64,000 nt of DNA from Microbacterium sp. SORGH_AS_0862 (GTDB taxonomy: Bacteria; Actinomycetota; Actinomycetes; Actinomycetales; Microbacteriaceae), in assembly GCF_030818795.1 (NCBI RefSeq), contig NZ_JAUTAY010000001.1, forward strand, positions 1,984,001 through 2,048,000, written 5' to 3'. A program made the position numbers and the translations under genes. Below the pieces are notes generated by a model. The model made no database searches and had not been told where the DNA came from. It saw only the letters and a program-made list of their open reading frames with translations. Numbering within the stretch: the stretch's first letter is position 1; every line of letters starts with the position of its first letter. Below are positions 37,100-46,035 of the stretch, one piece after another.

Positions 37100-37822
37100 T
37101 CAGAGGCGCGCGAAGGCGCGCAGGATGCGGGCGGGCTCGGTGACCGGGGAGGCGAGCACGCGCGCCGCCACCGCATCGAACTCGCTCGGATCGAAGTATC
37201 CGCCGTCGCGGTAGATCCGCATGCGCGCCGTGAAGTCCTGCGGCGTGAGCTCGGGATGGAACTGCGTCGTGTAGAGGCTCTCGCCCACGCGGTAGGCCTG
37301 CACGGGGCAGTCCTCGTTGGTGGCGAGCAGCACGGCGTCCGACGGCAGAACGTCGGTGCCCTCCTTGTGCGCCGTGAACGCATCGAATCGCTCGGGCAGA
37401 CCGCCGAACACCGGGTCGCGGCGCCCCGCATCCGTCAGGGCGACGGTCGTCGCCCCCGTGCCCTCGGGATAGGTGTCGGCAACCGTGCCGCCGAAGACGC
37501 GGGTGACGACGCCGATGCCGTAACAGGTGAACATCGCCCGCGTCGCGCCGGACGCGGCGGCTTCGGCGACGCGGGCGAGGTCGTCCTCGAGCCGGTCCTG
37601 CACCGCGCCCTTGTCGGAGGTCGTCACGTTGAAGGGGCTGCCGCCGACGACGAAGCCCGCGTAGCGATCGATCGCGTCGGGCGGCAGGCCCTCGGAGACC
37701 AGGTCCCACGCCTGCAGTCCGTCGGCGTCGCGTCCCATCGCGGTGCGGAACGACGCCCACTCCGCCTCGGCCGCATCCCGCTGCGGGCGCGCGCAGAGGT
37801 ACAGCAGCGGGCGGGAATCCAT
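37100..37822 (-). CDS. class I glutamine amidotransferase (GATase1) protein
   Basis: A 240-residue stand-alone GATase1 domain. The nucleophile Cys is in FTCYGIG (about 100) and the catalytic His and Glu in TTQFHPEL (about 195-199). The oxyanion Gly-Gly-Ser lies in VVGGSPFNV. It resembles the GMP-synthase-like amidotransferases annotated generically. The acceptor partner is not encoded nearby. TAGAAT lies six bases before ATG 37822, so a leaderless message is likely. Confidence 0.85.
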   Translation of the reverse strand: MDSRPLLYLCARPQRDAAEAEWASFRTAMGRDADGLQAWDLVSEGLPPDAIDRYAGFVVGGSPFNVTTSDKGAVQDRLEDDLARVAEAAASGATRAMFTCYGIGVVTRVFGGTVADTYPEGTGATTVALTDAGRRDPVFGGLPERFDAFTAHKEGTDVLPSDAVLLATNEDCPVQAYRVGESLYTTQFHPELTPQDFTARMRIYRDGGYFDPSEFDAVAARVLASPVTEPARILRAFARL

Positions 37823-37867
37823 CCTGCGATTCTATGGCGCGGCTGTGGCCGTCTCCGCTGCAGTCAC

Positions 37868-38608
37868 TCAGTCCCGCGACGACTGCGCGGTACGACCCCT
37901 GACGATGCCGATGAAGGTGTCGACGAGCGGCGACGCATCCTCGCGCGGCCACGCGAATCCGACGGGCGAGGTCGCCGCGCCCGAGAGCGCGCGGTACTCG
38001 ACGTCCTTGCGGTGGTGCAGCCGGGCGAGCGACATCGGAACGATCACGATGCCCACGCCCGATGCGACGATCTCGATGGCGTCCGCCGTCGTCGGCGGTG
38101 CCGCGAAGGCCGGCGCGACGGTGCCGGCGACGTGCGGGTCCAGCACATCGTCAGCCGGGACGATGAGCACCTCGCCCGCAAGGTCTTCGGGCGTGAGCTT
38201 CTCTCCCGCGGCAAGGTGCGAATCGGCGGAGAACGCGACCACGGTCGTCTCCTCGTAGAGGCGGATGAGATGCCAGCGGTCGGTGTCCACGGGTGGGCGG
38301 ACCAGCGCCGCATCCACCTGGCCGCTCCGCAACGCCTCCTCCTGCGCGGCGACCTCGAGCGGCACGAGCTCAAGCTCCGTGCGCGGCATCCGTTCCTGCC
38401 AGATGTCGATCCACTTGCCTGGCGTGGCCCCCGGAATCGCGCCGAGGCGGAACGGACCCTCGGGGATCTGCGGCGCCGGAGTCGGGGCCGGCTTCTTCGG
38501 GGGCGTGCGGGGTGAGCCCTTCTTCGCCGGGCGACGGGCGGCGGCGCTGCGGGTCGAGGCAGCGCGTGCGGACTTCTTCCCGCCCTTCGGTGCCCCTCGA
38601 CCAGCCAT
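37868..38608 (-). CDS. LysR-type effector domain with basic N-terminal tail, no HTH
   Basis: A 246-residue protein. Residues 1-48 are a Lys/Arg/Ala/Pro-rich, probably disordered tail (GKKSARAASTRSAAARRPAK). The rest is a LysR substrate-binding fold (FRLGAIPGATPGKWIDIW, ALRSGQVDAALVRPP, IVASGVGIVIVPMSLARL). The winged helix that would bind a specific operator is absent, and the tail resembles nucleoid-protein tails. It may bind DNA nonspecifically or act as a ligand-binding partner. TAGCCT lies six bases before ATG 38608. Confidence 0.75.
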   Translation of the reverse strand: MAGRGAPKGGKKSARAASTRSAAARRPAKKGSPRTPPKKPAPTPAPQIPEGPFRLGAIPGATPGKWIDIWQERMPRTELELVPLEVAAQEEALRSGQVDAALVRPPVDTDRWHLIRLYEETTVVAFSADSHLAAGEKLTPEDLAGEVLIVPADDVLDPHVAGTVAPAFAAPPTTADAIEIVASGVGIVIVPMSLARLHHRKDVEYRALSGAATSPVGFAWPREDASPLVDTFIGIVRGRTAQSSRD

Positions 38609-38683
38609 GTCCCCAGGCTATCCGGCCCCGGGCTCGCGGTTCGTGAGGTGCTCGTGGGTGCTCGTGGCCGCCGGGGCGCGTGT

Positions 38684-38754
38684 GGGTCCCCAGGGCGTAC
38701 GGGTGCCCAGGGCGTATGGGTGCCCAGGGGGCGTATGGGTGCCCAGGGGGCGAC
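38684..38754. repeat. tandem 17/19-bp array
   Basis: Four units of GGGTGCCCAGGGCGTAT type: 38684-38700 and 38701-38717 (17 bp), 38718-38736 (19 bp, two extra G) and 38737-38754 (18 bp, last unit diverged). Like the array at 1838-1914, it lies close to a family B palindrome. Confidence 0.8.
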
Positions 38755-38758
38755 ACTT

Positions 38759-38799
38759 TTCCGCATCCGCCATAGTTCATCGCTGTGGCGGATGCGGAA
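38759..38799. repeat. inverted repeat with GGATGCGG arms
   Basis: TTCCGCATCCGCCA (38759-38772) and TGGCGGATGCGGAA (38786-38799) are perfect 14-bp arms with a 13-nt loop. They embed the window's over-represented octamer in both arms. It sits next to type C copy C2. Confidence 0.75.
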
Positions 38800-38803
38800 T
38801 CGT

Positions 38804-38835
38804 GTGGCATCTGCGCACATGCAACGCAACTCGGG
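38804..38835 (-). repeat. type C repeat, copy C2
   Basis: GTGGCATCTGCGCACATGCA continuing to ACGCAACTCGGG is the reverse complement of C1 (14083-14116) apart from one mismatch and a two-base gap. The two copies are 24 kb apart. Confidence 0.7.
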
Positions 38836-38864
38836 GAGGAGAGAGGTCGGCGCCGCAAACGACA

Positions 38865-38914
38865 GTTCGCCTGTCACATCTCGCGCGGATGGGCGCGATC
38901 TGGGACAGGCGAAC
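38865..38914. repeat. family B palindrome, copy B3
   Basis: GTTCGCCTGTC (38865-38875) and GACAGGCGAAC (38904-38914) are perfect 11-bp arms. The inner TCGCGC (38881-38886) pairs with GCGCGA (38893-38898). The core TTCGCCTGTC to GACAGGCGAA (38866-38913) is 48 bp, identical in length to B1 and B2. It ends 26 bp before the stop codon of the hexapeptide-repeat gene. Confidence 0.75.
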
Positions 38915-38939
38915 GATGCGGGGAACGGATGCGGTGCGC

Positions 38940-39347
38940 TCAGGCGGCGGAGCGAAGTCCCCGACGGTCGGTGGCGACGCGCTCACCCTGCGCGATGGTC
39001 TGGTCGTCGCCGATCAGCGAACCCCCGGCGACACTCGCTCCGGGGCCGATCTGCGTGCGCACGCCGATCTGCGCGCCGGCACCCACGCGTGCGCGGGAAC
39101 CGATGTGCGCGTGCGGCGCGATCTTGACCTTCGGTCCGATGACGACGTCGCTTTCGATCCACGCCCCGCGGCCGACATAGACGTCAGCCGCGATCTGCGC
39201 GCCGGGCTCCACATAGGCGCCCGCTTCGACGACGGCCGTCGGGTGGACCTTCGCCCCGTTCGCGATGAGCCCGCGTCCGTTCACGTGCTTGCGGTAGCGC
39301 AGCATCTCACCGCGCTCGTTCTCGATATCGATGTAGTTCTTGCCCAC
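38940..39347 (-). CDS. hexapeptide-repeat (left-handed beta-helix) protein
   Basis: A 135-residue protein from GTG 39347, with GGAGGAGG about five bases upstream. The middle is a run of hexapeptide turns (AKVHPTAVVEAGAYVEPG, AADVYVGRGAWIES, DVVIGPKVKIAPHAHIGS), the fold of acyltransferases such as LpxA/LpxD and gamma-carbonic anhydrases. It is too short for a full LpxD-type enzyme and lacks a clear catalytic domain, so it may be a trimeric scaffold or an acetyltransferase remnant. The N-terminus KNYIDIENERGE is not diagnostic. Confidence 0.75.
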   Translation of the reverse strand: MGKNYIDIENERGEMLRYRKHVNGRGLIANGAKVHPTAVVEAGAYVEPGAQIAADVYVGRGAWIESDVVIGPKVKIAPHAHIGSRARVGAGAQIGVRTQIGPGASVAGGSLIGDDQTIAQGERVATDRRGLRSAA

Positions 39348-39533
39348 GATCGCCTCCTCCGGACCTCGAGGTGCCAGCACTGGTCGAAACGATCCGGTGC
39401 GGATTTTCATTCCCGACCCGGCGCTCTCCCGGCCTTGAACCCTATTCGGAGCCGACGTGGGATCGGATGCGGGTTGCGCCGCACGAATCGACGACCTGGA
39501 TGCGCAGCGGAGCGGCCGCATCCAGGTGGCACG

Positions 39534-40250
39534 ATGGACGACGTGAACGAGCCGCATCCGGAGCCCGCCGAGCCCGCCGCCGACGCGATGGAACCGGAGC
39601 TCGGGGCACGCCCGAGCGCCCCCGAGACCGCCTCGACCCTGGTCTTCGACGTCAAACAGACGGCGCACAGCGTGCCGGAGGACGTCCTCGGCATTCTGAC
39701 CGGCACCTTCGCTGCGTCGCTCGGTCTCTACCTGCTGCAGTCGGCGGGCTCGGTCACCGGCGGCACCGCGGGTGTCGCGCTGCTGTTCGACTACGCGACC
39801 TCGTGGCCGTTCTGGTTGATCTTCGCCGTCGTGAACCTTCCCTTCGCCGTGCTCGCGATCTGGAAGAAGGGGTGGGATTTCACCCTGCGTACGGCGGTCT
39901 CGATCGCGCTCGTGTCCGGATGGTCGGTCGTGCACCACGCGCTCCTGCGCATCGAGAGCCTGGACCCGATCTACGGCACGCTCGGCGGCAACCTGCTGGC
40001 CGGCGTCGGTCTGCTGATCCTGTTCCGCCACAAGGCGAGCCTGGGCGGGATCAACATCGTCGCTCTGCTGATCCAGGAGCGCACCGGCTTCCGCGCGGGC
40101 TGGACCCAGCTGATCCTCGACCTCGTCATCATCCTGATCTCGCTTCTGGTGATCCCGGCGCCCGCCGTGCTGCTGAGCGCGATCGGCGCGGTGCTGCTGA
40201 ACCTGGTCCTCGCGATGAACCATCGGCCCGGCCGCTACATCGGCCATTGA
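39534..40250 (+). CDS. YitT-like integral membrane protein
   Basis: A 238-residue membrane protein. About 40 polar, Pro/Glu-rich N-terminal residues precede five hydrophobic segments. The features SVTGGTAGVALLFDY, GGNLLAGVGLLILFRHKASLGG and INIVALLIQERTG match the YitT/DUF161 layout, though the C-terminal DUF2179 domain of full-length YitT is absent. Transport role unknown. The start could instead be GTG 39543. Confidence 0.75.
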   Translation: MDDVNEPHPEPAEPAADAMEPELGARPSAPETASTLVFDVKQTAHSVPEDVLGILTGTFAASLGLYLLQSAGSVTGGTAGVALLFDYATSWPFWLIFAVVNLPFAVLAIWKKGWDFTLRTAVSIALVSGWSVVHHALLRIESLDPIYGTLGGNLLAGVGLLILFRHKASLGGINIVALLIQERTGFRAGWTQLILDLVIILISLLVIPAPAVLLSAIGAVLLNLVLAMNHRPGRYIGH

Positions 40251-40317
40251 TCGCCGGGCCGATCGGCCACCGGCATCGGTCACGCATCCGCCGCCCCGGG
40301 CGAGCTTCCCGCATCCA

Positions 40318-40429
40318 TGTCCCACTTGCTGCACTTCTGGGGCCGGATTTCCGAGGCGTGTCCCATTTGCTGCACTTTTGGAGCCTGATCTCTGCGGAAA
40401 GTGGGACATGCTTTGCGGGAAGTGGGACA
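40318..40429. repeat. family A palindrome cluster, copy A2
   Basis: Forward half-sites TGTCCCACTT (40318-40327) and TGTCCCATTT (40359-40368) are 41 bp apart. Reverse half-sites AAGTGGGACA lie at 40399-40408 and 40420-40429, exactly 21 bp apart. The inner pair encloses 30 bases, so the core 40359-40408 is 50 bp as in A1 and A3. It sits between the convergent YitT-like and nei genes. Confidence 0.8.
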
Positions 40430-40515
40430 TGCGCGGGCTGTGACCACCGGCCGCTCCGCGGCTCAGTGGCTGGCAGCTGGCAGGTCCGGAGGAGCCGCTC
40501 AGGCGGGGCGAGAGC

Positions 40516-41298
40516 TCACTCGGGCGCGGGCTGGCAGCGTGGGCACCAGAACACATTGCGCTCCGCCGTCGGTGAGGCGCCCAGCGCCGTCTCGCGGATG
40601 AGGGTGCCGCACCGACGGCACGGCCTGCCGGCGCGGCCGTACACCCAGGTGCGTTGCCCCGCGCGATCCTGGCCGGTGAACGTGCGCGCCGGACGGTCCC
40701 GATTGGCGCGGATCATGCGTGCGCCGGTCTCGATGAGCCCGGCGGCATCGATCTCGGTCGCGGGCGTCTCGGGATGGATTCCGCGCACGAACAGCAGCTC
40801 GTTCGCGTACACATTGCCGAAGCCTGCGACGTTGCGCTGATCGAGCACCGCGACGTGGGCGGCGCGCGTATCGGCTCCGAGCCGGCGGACCGCCTCGGCG
40901 GCATCCCAGTCTGCGCCGAGCGGGTCCGGGCCGAGGTGGCCGACGAGCTCGTCCTCCCGTGCCGTCGGGACCACGTCGATCATGGCCAGGTCGAAACCGA
41001 CCGCATCCGCCGTGCCGACGCCGACGATCGCTCGGGCCTTGAACGCGGGTTTGCGCCATCGCGCACCGGGCGCGTAGACGTGCCACTCGCCCTCCATCTT
41101 CAGATGGGAATGCAGCGTCTGATCGCCGATCCGCGCCAACAGGTGTTTGCCGCGCGGCACGACCGCGAGCACGGTCTGACCCCGCAGATCGAGCGTCGCG
41201 AGCTGCGGAACACGCAGATCGAACCGTTCGACGACGCGGCCCGCCAGGGCGGCGTGCAGGCGGGCCGCCGCCCGGTAGACGGTGTCACCCTCAGGCAC
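40516..41298 (-). CDS. nei: Fpg/Nei family DNA glycosylase (endonuclease VIII-like)
   Basis: A 260-residue base-excision repair enzyme removing oxidised bases, with AP-lyase activity. The mature N-terminal Pro2-Glu3 catalytic pair (MPEGDTVYRAA), Lys in RGKHLLARI, the H2TH region NVAGFGNVYANELLF and a C-terminal zinc finger (CRRCGT and CPRC) are present. PEGDTV favours Nei over Fpg. It overlaps the 3' end of lhr by 8 bp, forming the lhr-nei repair operon known from actinobacteria. Confidence 0.93.
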   Translation of the reverse strand: MPEGDTVYRAAARLHAALAGRVVERFDLRVPQLATLDLRGQTVLAVVPRGKHLLARIGDQTLHSHLKMEGEWHVYAPGARWRKPAFKARAIVGVGTADAVGFDLAMIDVVPTAREDELVGHLGPDPLGADWDAAEAVRRLGADTRAAHVAVLDQRNVAGFGNVYANELLFVRGIHPETPATEIDAAGLIETGARMIRANRDRPARTFTGQDRAGQRTWVYGRAGRPCRRCGTLIRETALGASPTAERNVFWCPRCQPAPE

Positions 41299-44200
41299 GC
41301 GTCGACCGTTCCGCTCGCGCGGCGTCCCCGGCGGTGAGCCGCCGCAGCGTCAGGCCCCGGGTGGACTCGACGAAACCGGCATCGCGCAGCAACCGGCCCA
41401 GCACCGTACCGAAGACGAAAGCACCGTCGACCTGCTCGATCGTGAGGGTCTCGAGCCTGCCGGCGCGCGCCGTCTGGGCCAGCGCCGCCGCCGCGGATGC
41501 CAGCGCGTCCTCGTCTTCGGTGAAGCTCAACGCCGTCTTGCCGCCGCGCTCCAGATACAGCACGAGGTCACCGTCGACGAGCACGACCAGCGCGCCCGCC
41601 TTGCGCCCGGGCCGATGCTTCACGCCCTCGCGCGCCGGCCAGCCGAGCGCTGCACCGTAGGGGTTGGCGGGATCGGTCGCCGCGAGAGTGACGCCGTTGC
41701 GAGGCGGCGGGTCTCCCACCGCGGCGAACTCGCGGAGCCGGTCGATCGTCGACGACGCGGCGAACTGCGCCGCGCCCAGCTTCTCGATGAGGTACCCACG
41801 TCGGCAGTGCCCGGCCTGCTCGAACTGGGCGAGCACGCGGTACGCCTGGGCGAAACCTCCTGGCAGGCCCTCGTTCTGCACGGAGCCGCGGGTCACCACG
41901 CCGTAGCGATCCAGCAGCAGCGATGCCGCGGCGGTGTGGCGCAGCGTCGGGTCGCTCTCGGGCGTCGGAAGCAGCGACCACCGCCCGCCGACGGACGCGG
42001 GCCGCGCCGGAGCCGTCGGGCGCGGCATGCTCGTGCCGCGGAACATCCGCGCGCGCGGCGCCCGCCGGGCCACCCGATGCGCCTGCGAGCCGCCGGACAG
42101 CAGCCCGCGCACGGGAGCGAAGGTGTCGTTGGTCACCCGGCCCGTCCACGCCAGTCGCCAGAGCGCGTCGACGACGGACTGCTCGTTCTCCGCCTGCGCG
42201 AGCTCTCGCACCTGCGCGGCGAAGTACGCGCCGCCGGCGCCGAGAACCTCGAGGATGCGGGCGTCGAGCGAATCCGCCGCGACCTCGTCCTCAGGGATGG
42301 CCAGGGTGAGGGATGCGGCGTCTGCGGGATGCAGCGACACCCACCCGTCGCGGCCGGGAAGCGCGCCGTGTCCGGCCCAGACGACCTCGCCCGACGCCGT
42401 CAGCTCGTCGAGCATCGACGGGGTGTAGTCCCTGACCCGCGAGGGCAGGATGAGGGACTCCCAGGCGCTCGCGGGGATCGGCACGCCGGCGAGTTGCTCG
42501 ATGACGGCGAGCGTGCCGTCGATCCCCTCCAGGGGCCGGGTCACGTGCTGCCACACCGGGAGGAAACGGGCGAAGGCGTCGGGGGAGACTGGCTCGACGC
42601 TGCCTCGGATGGCGGCCAGAGACCGCATCCGCAATCGTCGGAGCACCTCGCTGTCGCACCACTCGGTGTCGTCGCTGCGGCGCGCGGCGGACTCGGGCAG
42701 GAAGAAGCCGCTCGTCACCCGCCCCGATGACTCCAGGCGCTGAAGCGTGTGCCGCGCGACAGCCACCCCGACGCCGAATCGCTCGGCGACCTGATCCGCG
42801 GTGAACGGACCGTGCGTGCGGGCATGCCGGGCCACGAGGTCGCCGAGCGGGTCGGCCACCGGCTCGAGGAACGCCACGGGCAGCCCCACCGGGAGCGCGG
42901 CGCCGAGCGCGTCGCGCAACCGCCCCGCATCCTCGATCGCGGCGATACGTTCCGCTCCGGCGATGCCCACCCGGATCGCCCGGCGGCCATCGACCAGCTG
43001 CGCGGCGTACTGCGCCGCCTCCTCGCCGTCGGTCAGGCGCAGCGCCAGCTCGTCGACGGCGAGAGGACCGAGCAGGCGCAGGAGATCGGCGACGCCCTCC
43101 ACGCCGTGGGCTTTGCGCTCGTCGTCGAGTCGCTGCGCCTCCCGTTCGAACTGCGCGATGACGTCGGGATCGAGCAGTTCGCGCATCTCGATCTTGCCGA
43201 GCAGCTCGCCCAGCAGCGCCGGGTCGACCGAGAGCGCGGCGGCACGGCGCTCGGCCAGCGGCGAGTCGCCCTCGTACATGAACGCGCCGACGTAGCCGAA
43301 CAGCAGGTCGCGCGCGAACGGAGAGGGCTGCGAGGTCGTCGTCTCGACCAGGCGGATGCGGCGATCCGCGATCTTGCGGGCGATCCCGGTCAGCGCCGGA
43401 AGGTCGTAGACGTCCTGCAGCACCTCGCGCAGGGTCTCGAGGATGATCGGGAAGGTGGGGTGACGGCGCGCGACTTCGAGCAGCTGCGCCGAACGCTGCC
43501 GCTGCTGCCAGAGGGGGCTTCGACGGTTGGGGTTCGTGCGCGGCATGAGGAGGGCGCGGGCGGCGCACTCGCGGAATCGCGACGCGAAGAGGGCGGAGCC
43601 CCCGACCTCGTCGGTGACGATCTGCTCGAGCTCGTCGGGGTCGAACACGAACAGTTCGGCGCCCGGCGGTTCCGCCTCGGCATCCGGAACGCGGGCGATG
43701 ATCCCGTCGTCGCTGGCCACGGCGGAGCCTTCGACCCCCAATCGCTCCCGGATGCGGGCGTTCACCGCCAGCGCCCACGGCGCGTGGACCTGCATGCCGT
43801 AGGGGGAATGGAGGATGACGCGCCAGTCGCCGACCTCGTCGCGCCCGCGCTCCACGGTGAGCGAGCGATCGGTCGGGACCGAACCTGTGGCCTCGCGCTG
43901 CTCGGCGAGGTAGGCGAGCAGGTTGTCCTGCGCGAAGGCGTCCAGTCCGGCCTCGGTCAGGCGTTCCCGGGCGCGAGCGGGCTCGGCGGCCGAGACCTCG
44001 CGGGAGAAGGCGCCGAGTGCTTCGCCGAGCTCTGCCGGTCTGCCGAGCCCGTCGCCGTGCCAGAACGGGACCTTGCCGGGCTGGCCGAATGCGGGCACCA
44101 CATTGACACGGTCGTGCGTGATCTCGACGATGCGCCAGCTGGTCGTGCCGAGCGTGAACACGTCGTTCACCCGCGACTCGTAGACCATCTCCTCGTCGAG

Positions 44201-45910
44201 CTCTCCGACGCGGGCGTTCTGGCTCTCGCCCGCGACGAACACGCCGAACAGGCCACGGTCGGGGATCGTGCCGCCGCTGGTCACCGCGATCCGCTGCGCT
44301 CCCGGACGGCCCGTGAGCGTGCCGTGATCGCGGTCCCACACGAGCCGCGGCCGAAGCTCCGCGAACTCGTCGGACGGGTACCGGCCCGCCAGGAGATCGA
44401 GCGTCGCCTCGTAGGCGGAGCGGGGCAGCGTGCGGAAGGGCGCACTGCGCCGCACGGTCTCGAACCAGTCCTCGACCTCGATCGCGCCCCGTGCGGCGGC
44501 TGCGACGGTCTGCTGGGCGAGGATGTCGAGCGGGTTCTGCGGCACGCGGATCGACTCGATCCGACCCGCCAGCATCCGCTCGGTGACGATCGCGGTGTGC
44601 AGCACGTCGCCGCGGTGCTTCGGGAACAGCGCCGCGCGGCTCACCTCGCCCACCTGGTGACCGGCGCGACCGATGCGCTGCAGTCCCGATGCGGCCGACG
44701 GAGGCGCCTCGACCTGGATCACCAGATCGACCGCTCCCATATCGATGCCGAGCTCCAGGCTGCTCGTGGCCACGACGCAGCGGAGCACGCCCGACTTCAG
44801 CTCGTCCTCGACGATGGCGCGCTGCTCCTTGGAGACCGAGCCGTGATGCGCCTTGGCGAGCACCGGTTCGGCACCGGCGGTGGCCCCCGCCTGCGCCATC
44901 ATGGCCGCCGGCACGGCGGGGTCGGGCAGGTCGAGCCCCAGCCGTTCGCTGTAGATCTCGTTCAAACGGCCGGTGAGGCGCTCGGCGAGCCGGCGGGAGT
45001 TCGAGAAGACGATCGTCGAGCGGTGCTGGAGGATGCGGTCGACGATCGCCTCCTCGACGTGCGGCCACAGTGATCCCGTGACCTCGGTGCTCTCGCCGCC
45101 ATCCGAGGCGAACCAATCCTCGCCCTCGGCTTCCGCCTGCTGCCCGGGAGGTGGCGGCGGATGCAGCATGTCGTCGACCGGCACGACGACCGTCATGTCG
45201 AAGGCCTTCGTGGCGCGGGGGGCGACGATGTCGACGGGCGCCGCACCTCCGAGGAATCGTGCGACCTCGTCGATCGGGCGGACGGTCGCGGACAGCCCGA
45301 TGCGCTGCGCCGGAGTCCCCAGCAGCGCATCGAGGCGTTCGAGACTGACGGCCAGGTGCGCTCCGCGCTTGGTGGCAGCCACCGCGTGCACCTCGTCGAT
45401 GATGACGGTGTGCACGCCGCGCAGGGTCTCGGACGCCTGGCTCGTGAGCATCAGGTAGAGCGACTCCGGGGTCGTGATGAGGATGTCGGGCGGATCGCTC
45501 ACGAGCTTGCGCCGATCGGAGGACGTGGTGTCTCCGGAGCGCACGCCGACCCGCACATCCGGCGCGGTCAGACCCAGGCGCCGGGCGGACTGCCCGATTC
45601 CCACGAGCGGCGAGCGGAGGTTGCGCTCCACGTCGACGCCGAGCGCCTTCAACGGGGAGATGTAGAGGATGCGGGTGCGCGGCTCATCCTTCGCGGGGGT
45701 CGGGGAGGCCGTCCGCTCGCGGAACACACTGTCGATCGCCCAGAGGAACGCCGACAGGGTCTTTCCCGAGCCGGTGGGAGCGACCACGAGCGCGTGGCGT
45801 CCCTGCGAGATCGCGCGCCAGGCCCCGGCCTGCGCATCGGTCGGAGCGGCGAAGGCGCCCCGGAACCAGTCCTGCGTGGCAGACGAGAACTGGCCGAGCA
45901 CATCACTCAC
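41291..45910 (-). CDS. lhr: large ATP-dependent helicase Lhr
   Basis: A 1539-residue superfamily 2 helicase of the long Lhr class, a 3'-5' single-strand translocase in DNA repair. Walker A APTGSGKTLSAF (about 44-55), DEVH box IIDEVHAV, SAT motif GLSATVRP and the arginine-finger region QRIGRAGH lie in the first 450 residues. A winged helix and the long Lhr C-terminal region follow. The start is GTG 45910, with CACAAT six bases upstream (possible leaderless start). It overlaps nei downstream. Confidence 0.95.
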   Translation of the reverse strand: MSDVLGQFSSATQDWFRGAFAAPTDAQAGAWRAISQGRHALVVAPTGSGKTLSAFLWAIDSVFRERTASPTPAKDEPRTRILYISPLKALGVDVERNLRSPLVGIGQSARRLGLTAPDVRVGVRSGDTTSSDRRKLVSDPPDILITTPESLYLMLTSQASETLRGVHTVIIDEVHAVAATKRGAHLAVSLERLDALLGTPAQRIGLSATVRPIDEVARFLGGAAPVDIVAPRATKAFDMTVVVPVDDMLHPPPPPGQQAEAEGEDWFASDGGESTEVTGSLWPHVEEAIVDRILQHRSTIVFSNSRRLAERLTGRLNEIYSERLGLDLPDPAVPAAMMAQAGATAGAEPVLAKAHHGSVSKEQRAIVEDELKSGVLRCVVATSSLELGIDMGAVDLVIQVEAPPSAASGLQRIGRAGHQVGEVSRAALFPKHRGDVLHTAIVTERMLAGRIESIRVPQNPLDILAQQTVAAAARGAIEVEDWFETVRRSAPFRTLPRSAYEATLDLLAGRYPSDEFAELRPRLVWDRDHGTLTGRPGAQRIAVTSGGTIPDRGLFGVFVAGESQNARVGELDEEMVYESRVNDVFTLGTTSWRIVEITHDRVNVVPAFGQPGKVPFWHGDGLGRPAELGEALGAFSREVSAAEPARARERLTEAGLDAFAQDNLLAYLAEQREATGSVPTDRSLTVERGRDEVGDWRVILHSPYGMQVHAPWALAVNARIRERLGVEGSAVASDDGIIARVPDAEAEPPGAELFVFDPDELEQIVTDEVGGSALFASRFRECAARALLMPRTNPNRRSPLWQQRQRSAQLLEVARRHPTFPIILETLREVLQDVYDLPALTGIARKIADRRIRLVETTTSQPSPFARDLLFGYVGAFMYEGDSPLAERRAAALSVDPALLGELLGKIEMRELLDPDVIAQFEREAQRLDDERKAHGVEGVADLLRLLGPLAVDELALRLTDGEEAAQYAAQLVDGRRAIRVGIAGAERIAAIEDAGRLRDALGAALPVGLPVAFLEPVADPLGDLVARHARTHGPFTADQVAERFGVGVAVARHTLQRLESSGRVTSGFFLPESAARRSDDTEWCDSEVLRRLRMRSLAAIRGSVEPVSPDAFARFLPVWQHVTRPLEGIDGTLAVIEQLAGVPIPASAWESLILPSRVRDYTPSMLDELTASGEVVWAGHGALPGRDGWVSLHPADAASLTLAIPEDEVAADSLDARILEVLGAGGAYFAAQVRELAQAENEQSVVDALWRLAWTGRVTNDTFAPVRGLLSGGSQAHRVARRAPRARMFRGTSMPRPTAPARPASVGGRWSLLPTPESDPTLRHTAAASLLLDRYGVVTRGSVQNEGLPGGFAQAYRVLAQFEQAGHCRRGYLIEKLGAAQFAASSTIDRLREFAAVGDPPPRNGVTLAATDPANPYGAALGWPAREGVKHRPGRKAGALVVLVDGDLVLYLERGGKTALSFTEDEDALASAAAALAQTARAGRLETLTIEQVDGAFVFGTVLGRLLRDAGFVESTRGLTLRRLTAGDAARAERSTRA

Positions 45911-46035
45911 CCGATCATTGTGGCCGCACCCGACGACACCCGGCTGGGGATTGCGCTCAGAGCGCAGGCCTAGACGCCTACGCCGCCGGGGTCAACGGGG
46001 TGCGACCTCGCAGCCCCGCGCCTACCGTGAAGAAC

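Larger units (their letters stand above)
38609..38939. other. 331-bp gene-free region with stacked repeats
   Basis: It lies between the LysR-like gene start and the stop of the hexapeptide-repeat gene, both on the minus strand. From left to right it contains a tandem 17/19-bp array (38684-38754), a 14-bp-arm hairpin (38759-38799), a type C repeat (38804-38835) and a family B palindrome (38865-38914). No credible coding sequence is seen. Its proline/histidine-rich open frames are artefacts of the tandem array. Confidence 0.75.

Noticed and set aside
38370..38858. Proline/histidine-rich frame over 38684-38754
   Set aside because: Produced by the tandem 17/19-bp array. No ribosome-binding site.
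42749..45073. 774-codon plus-strand open frame
   Set aside because: Antisense to lhr, low-complexity Arg/Ala/Gly composition and no ribosome-binding site. A shadow of the real gene.
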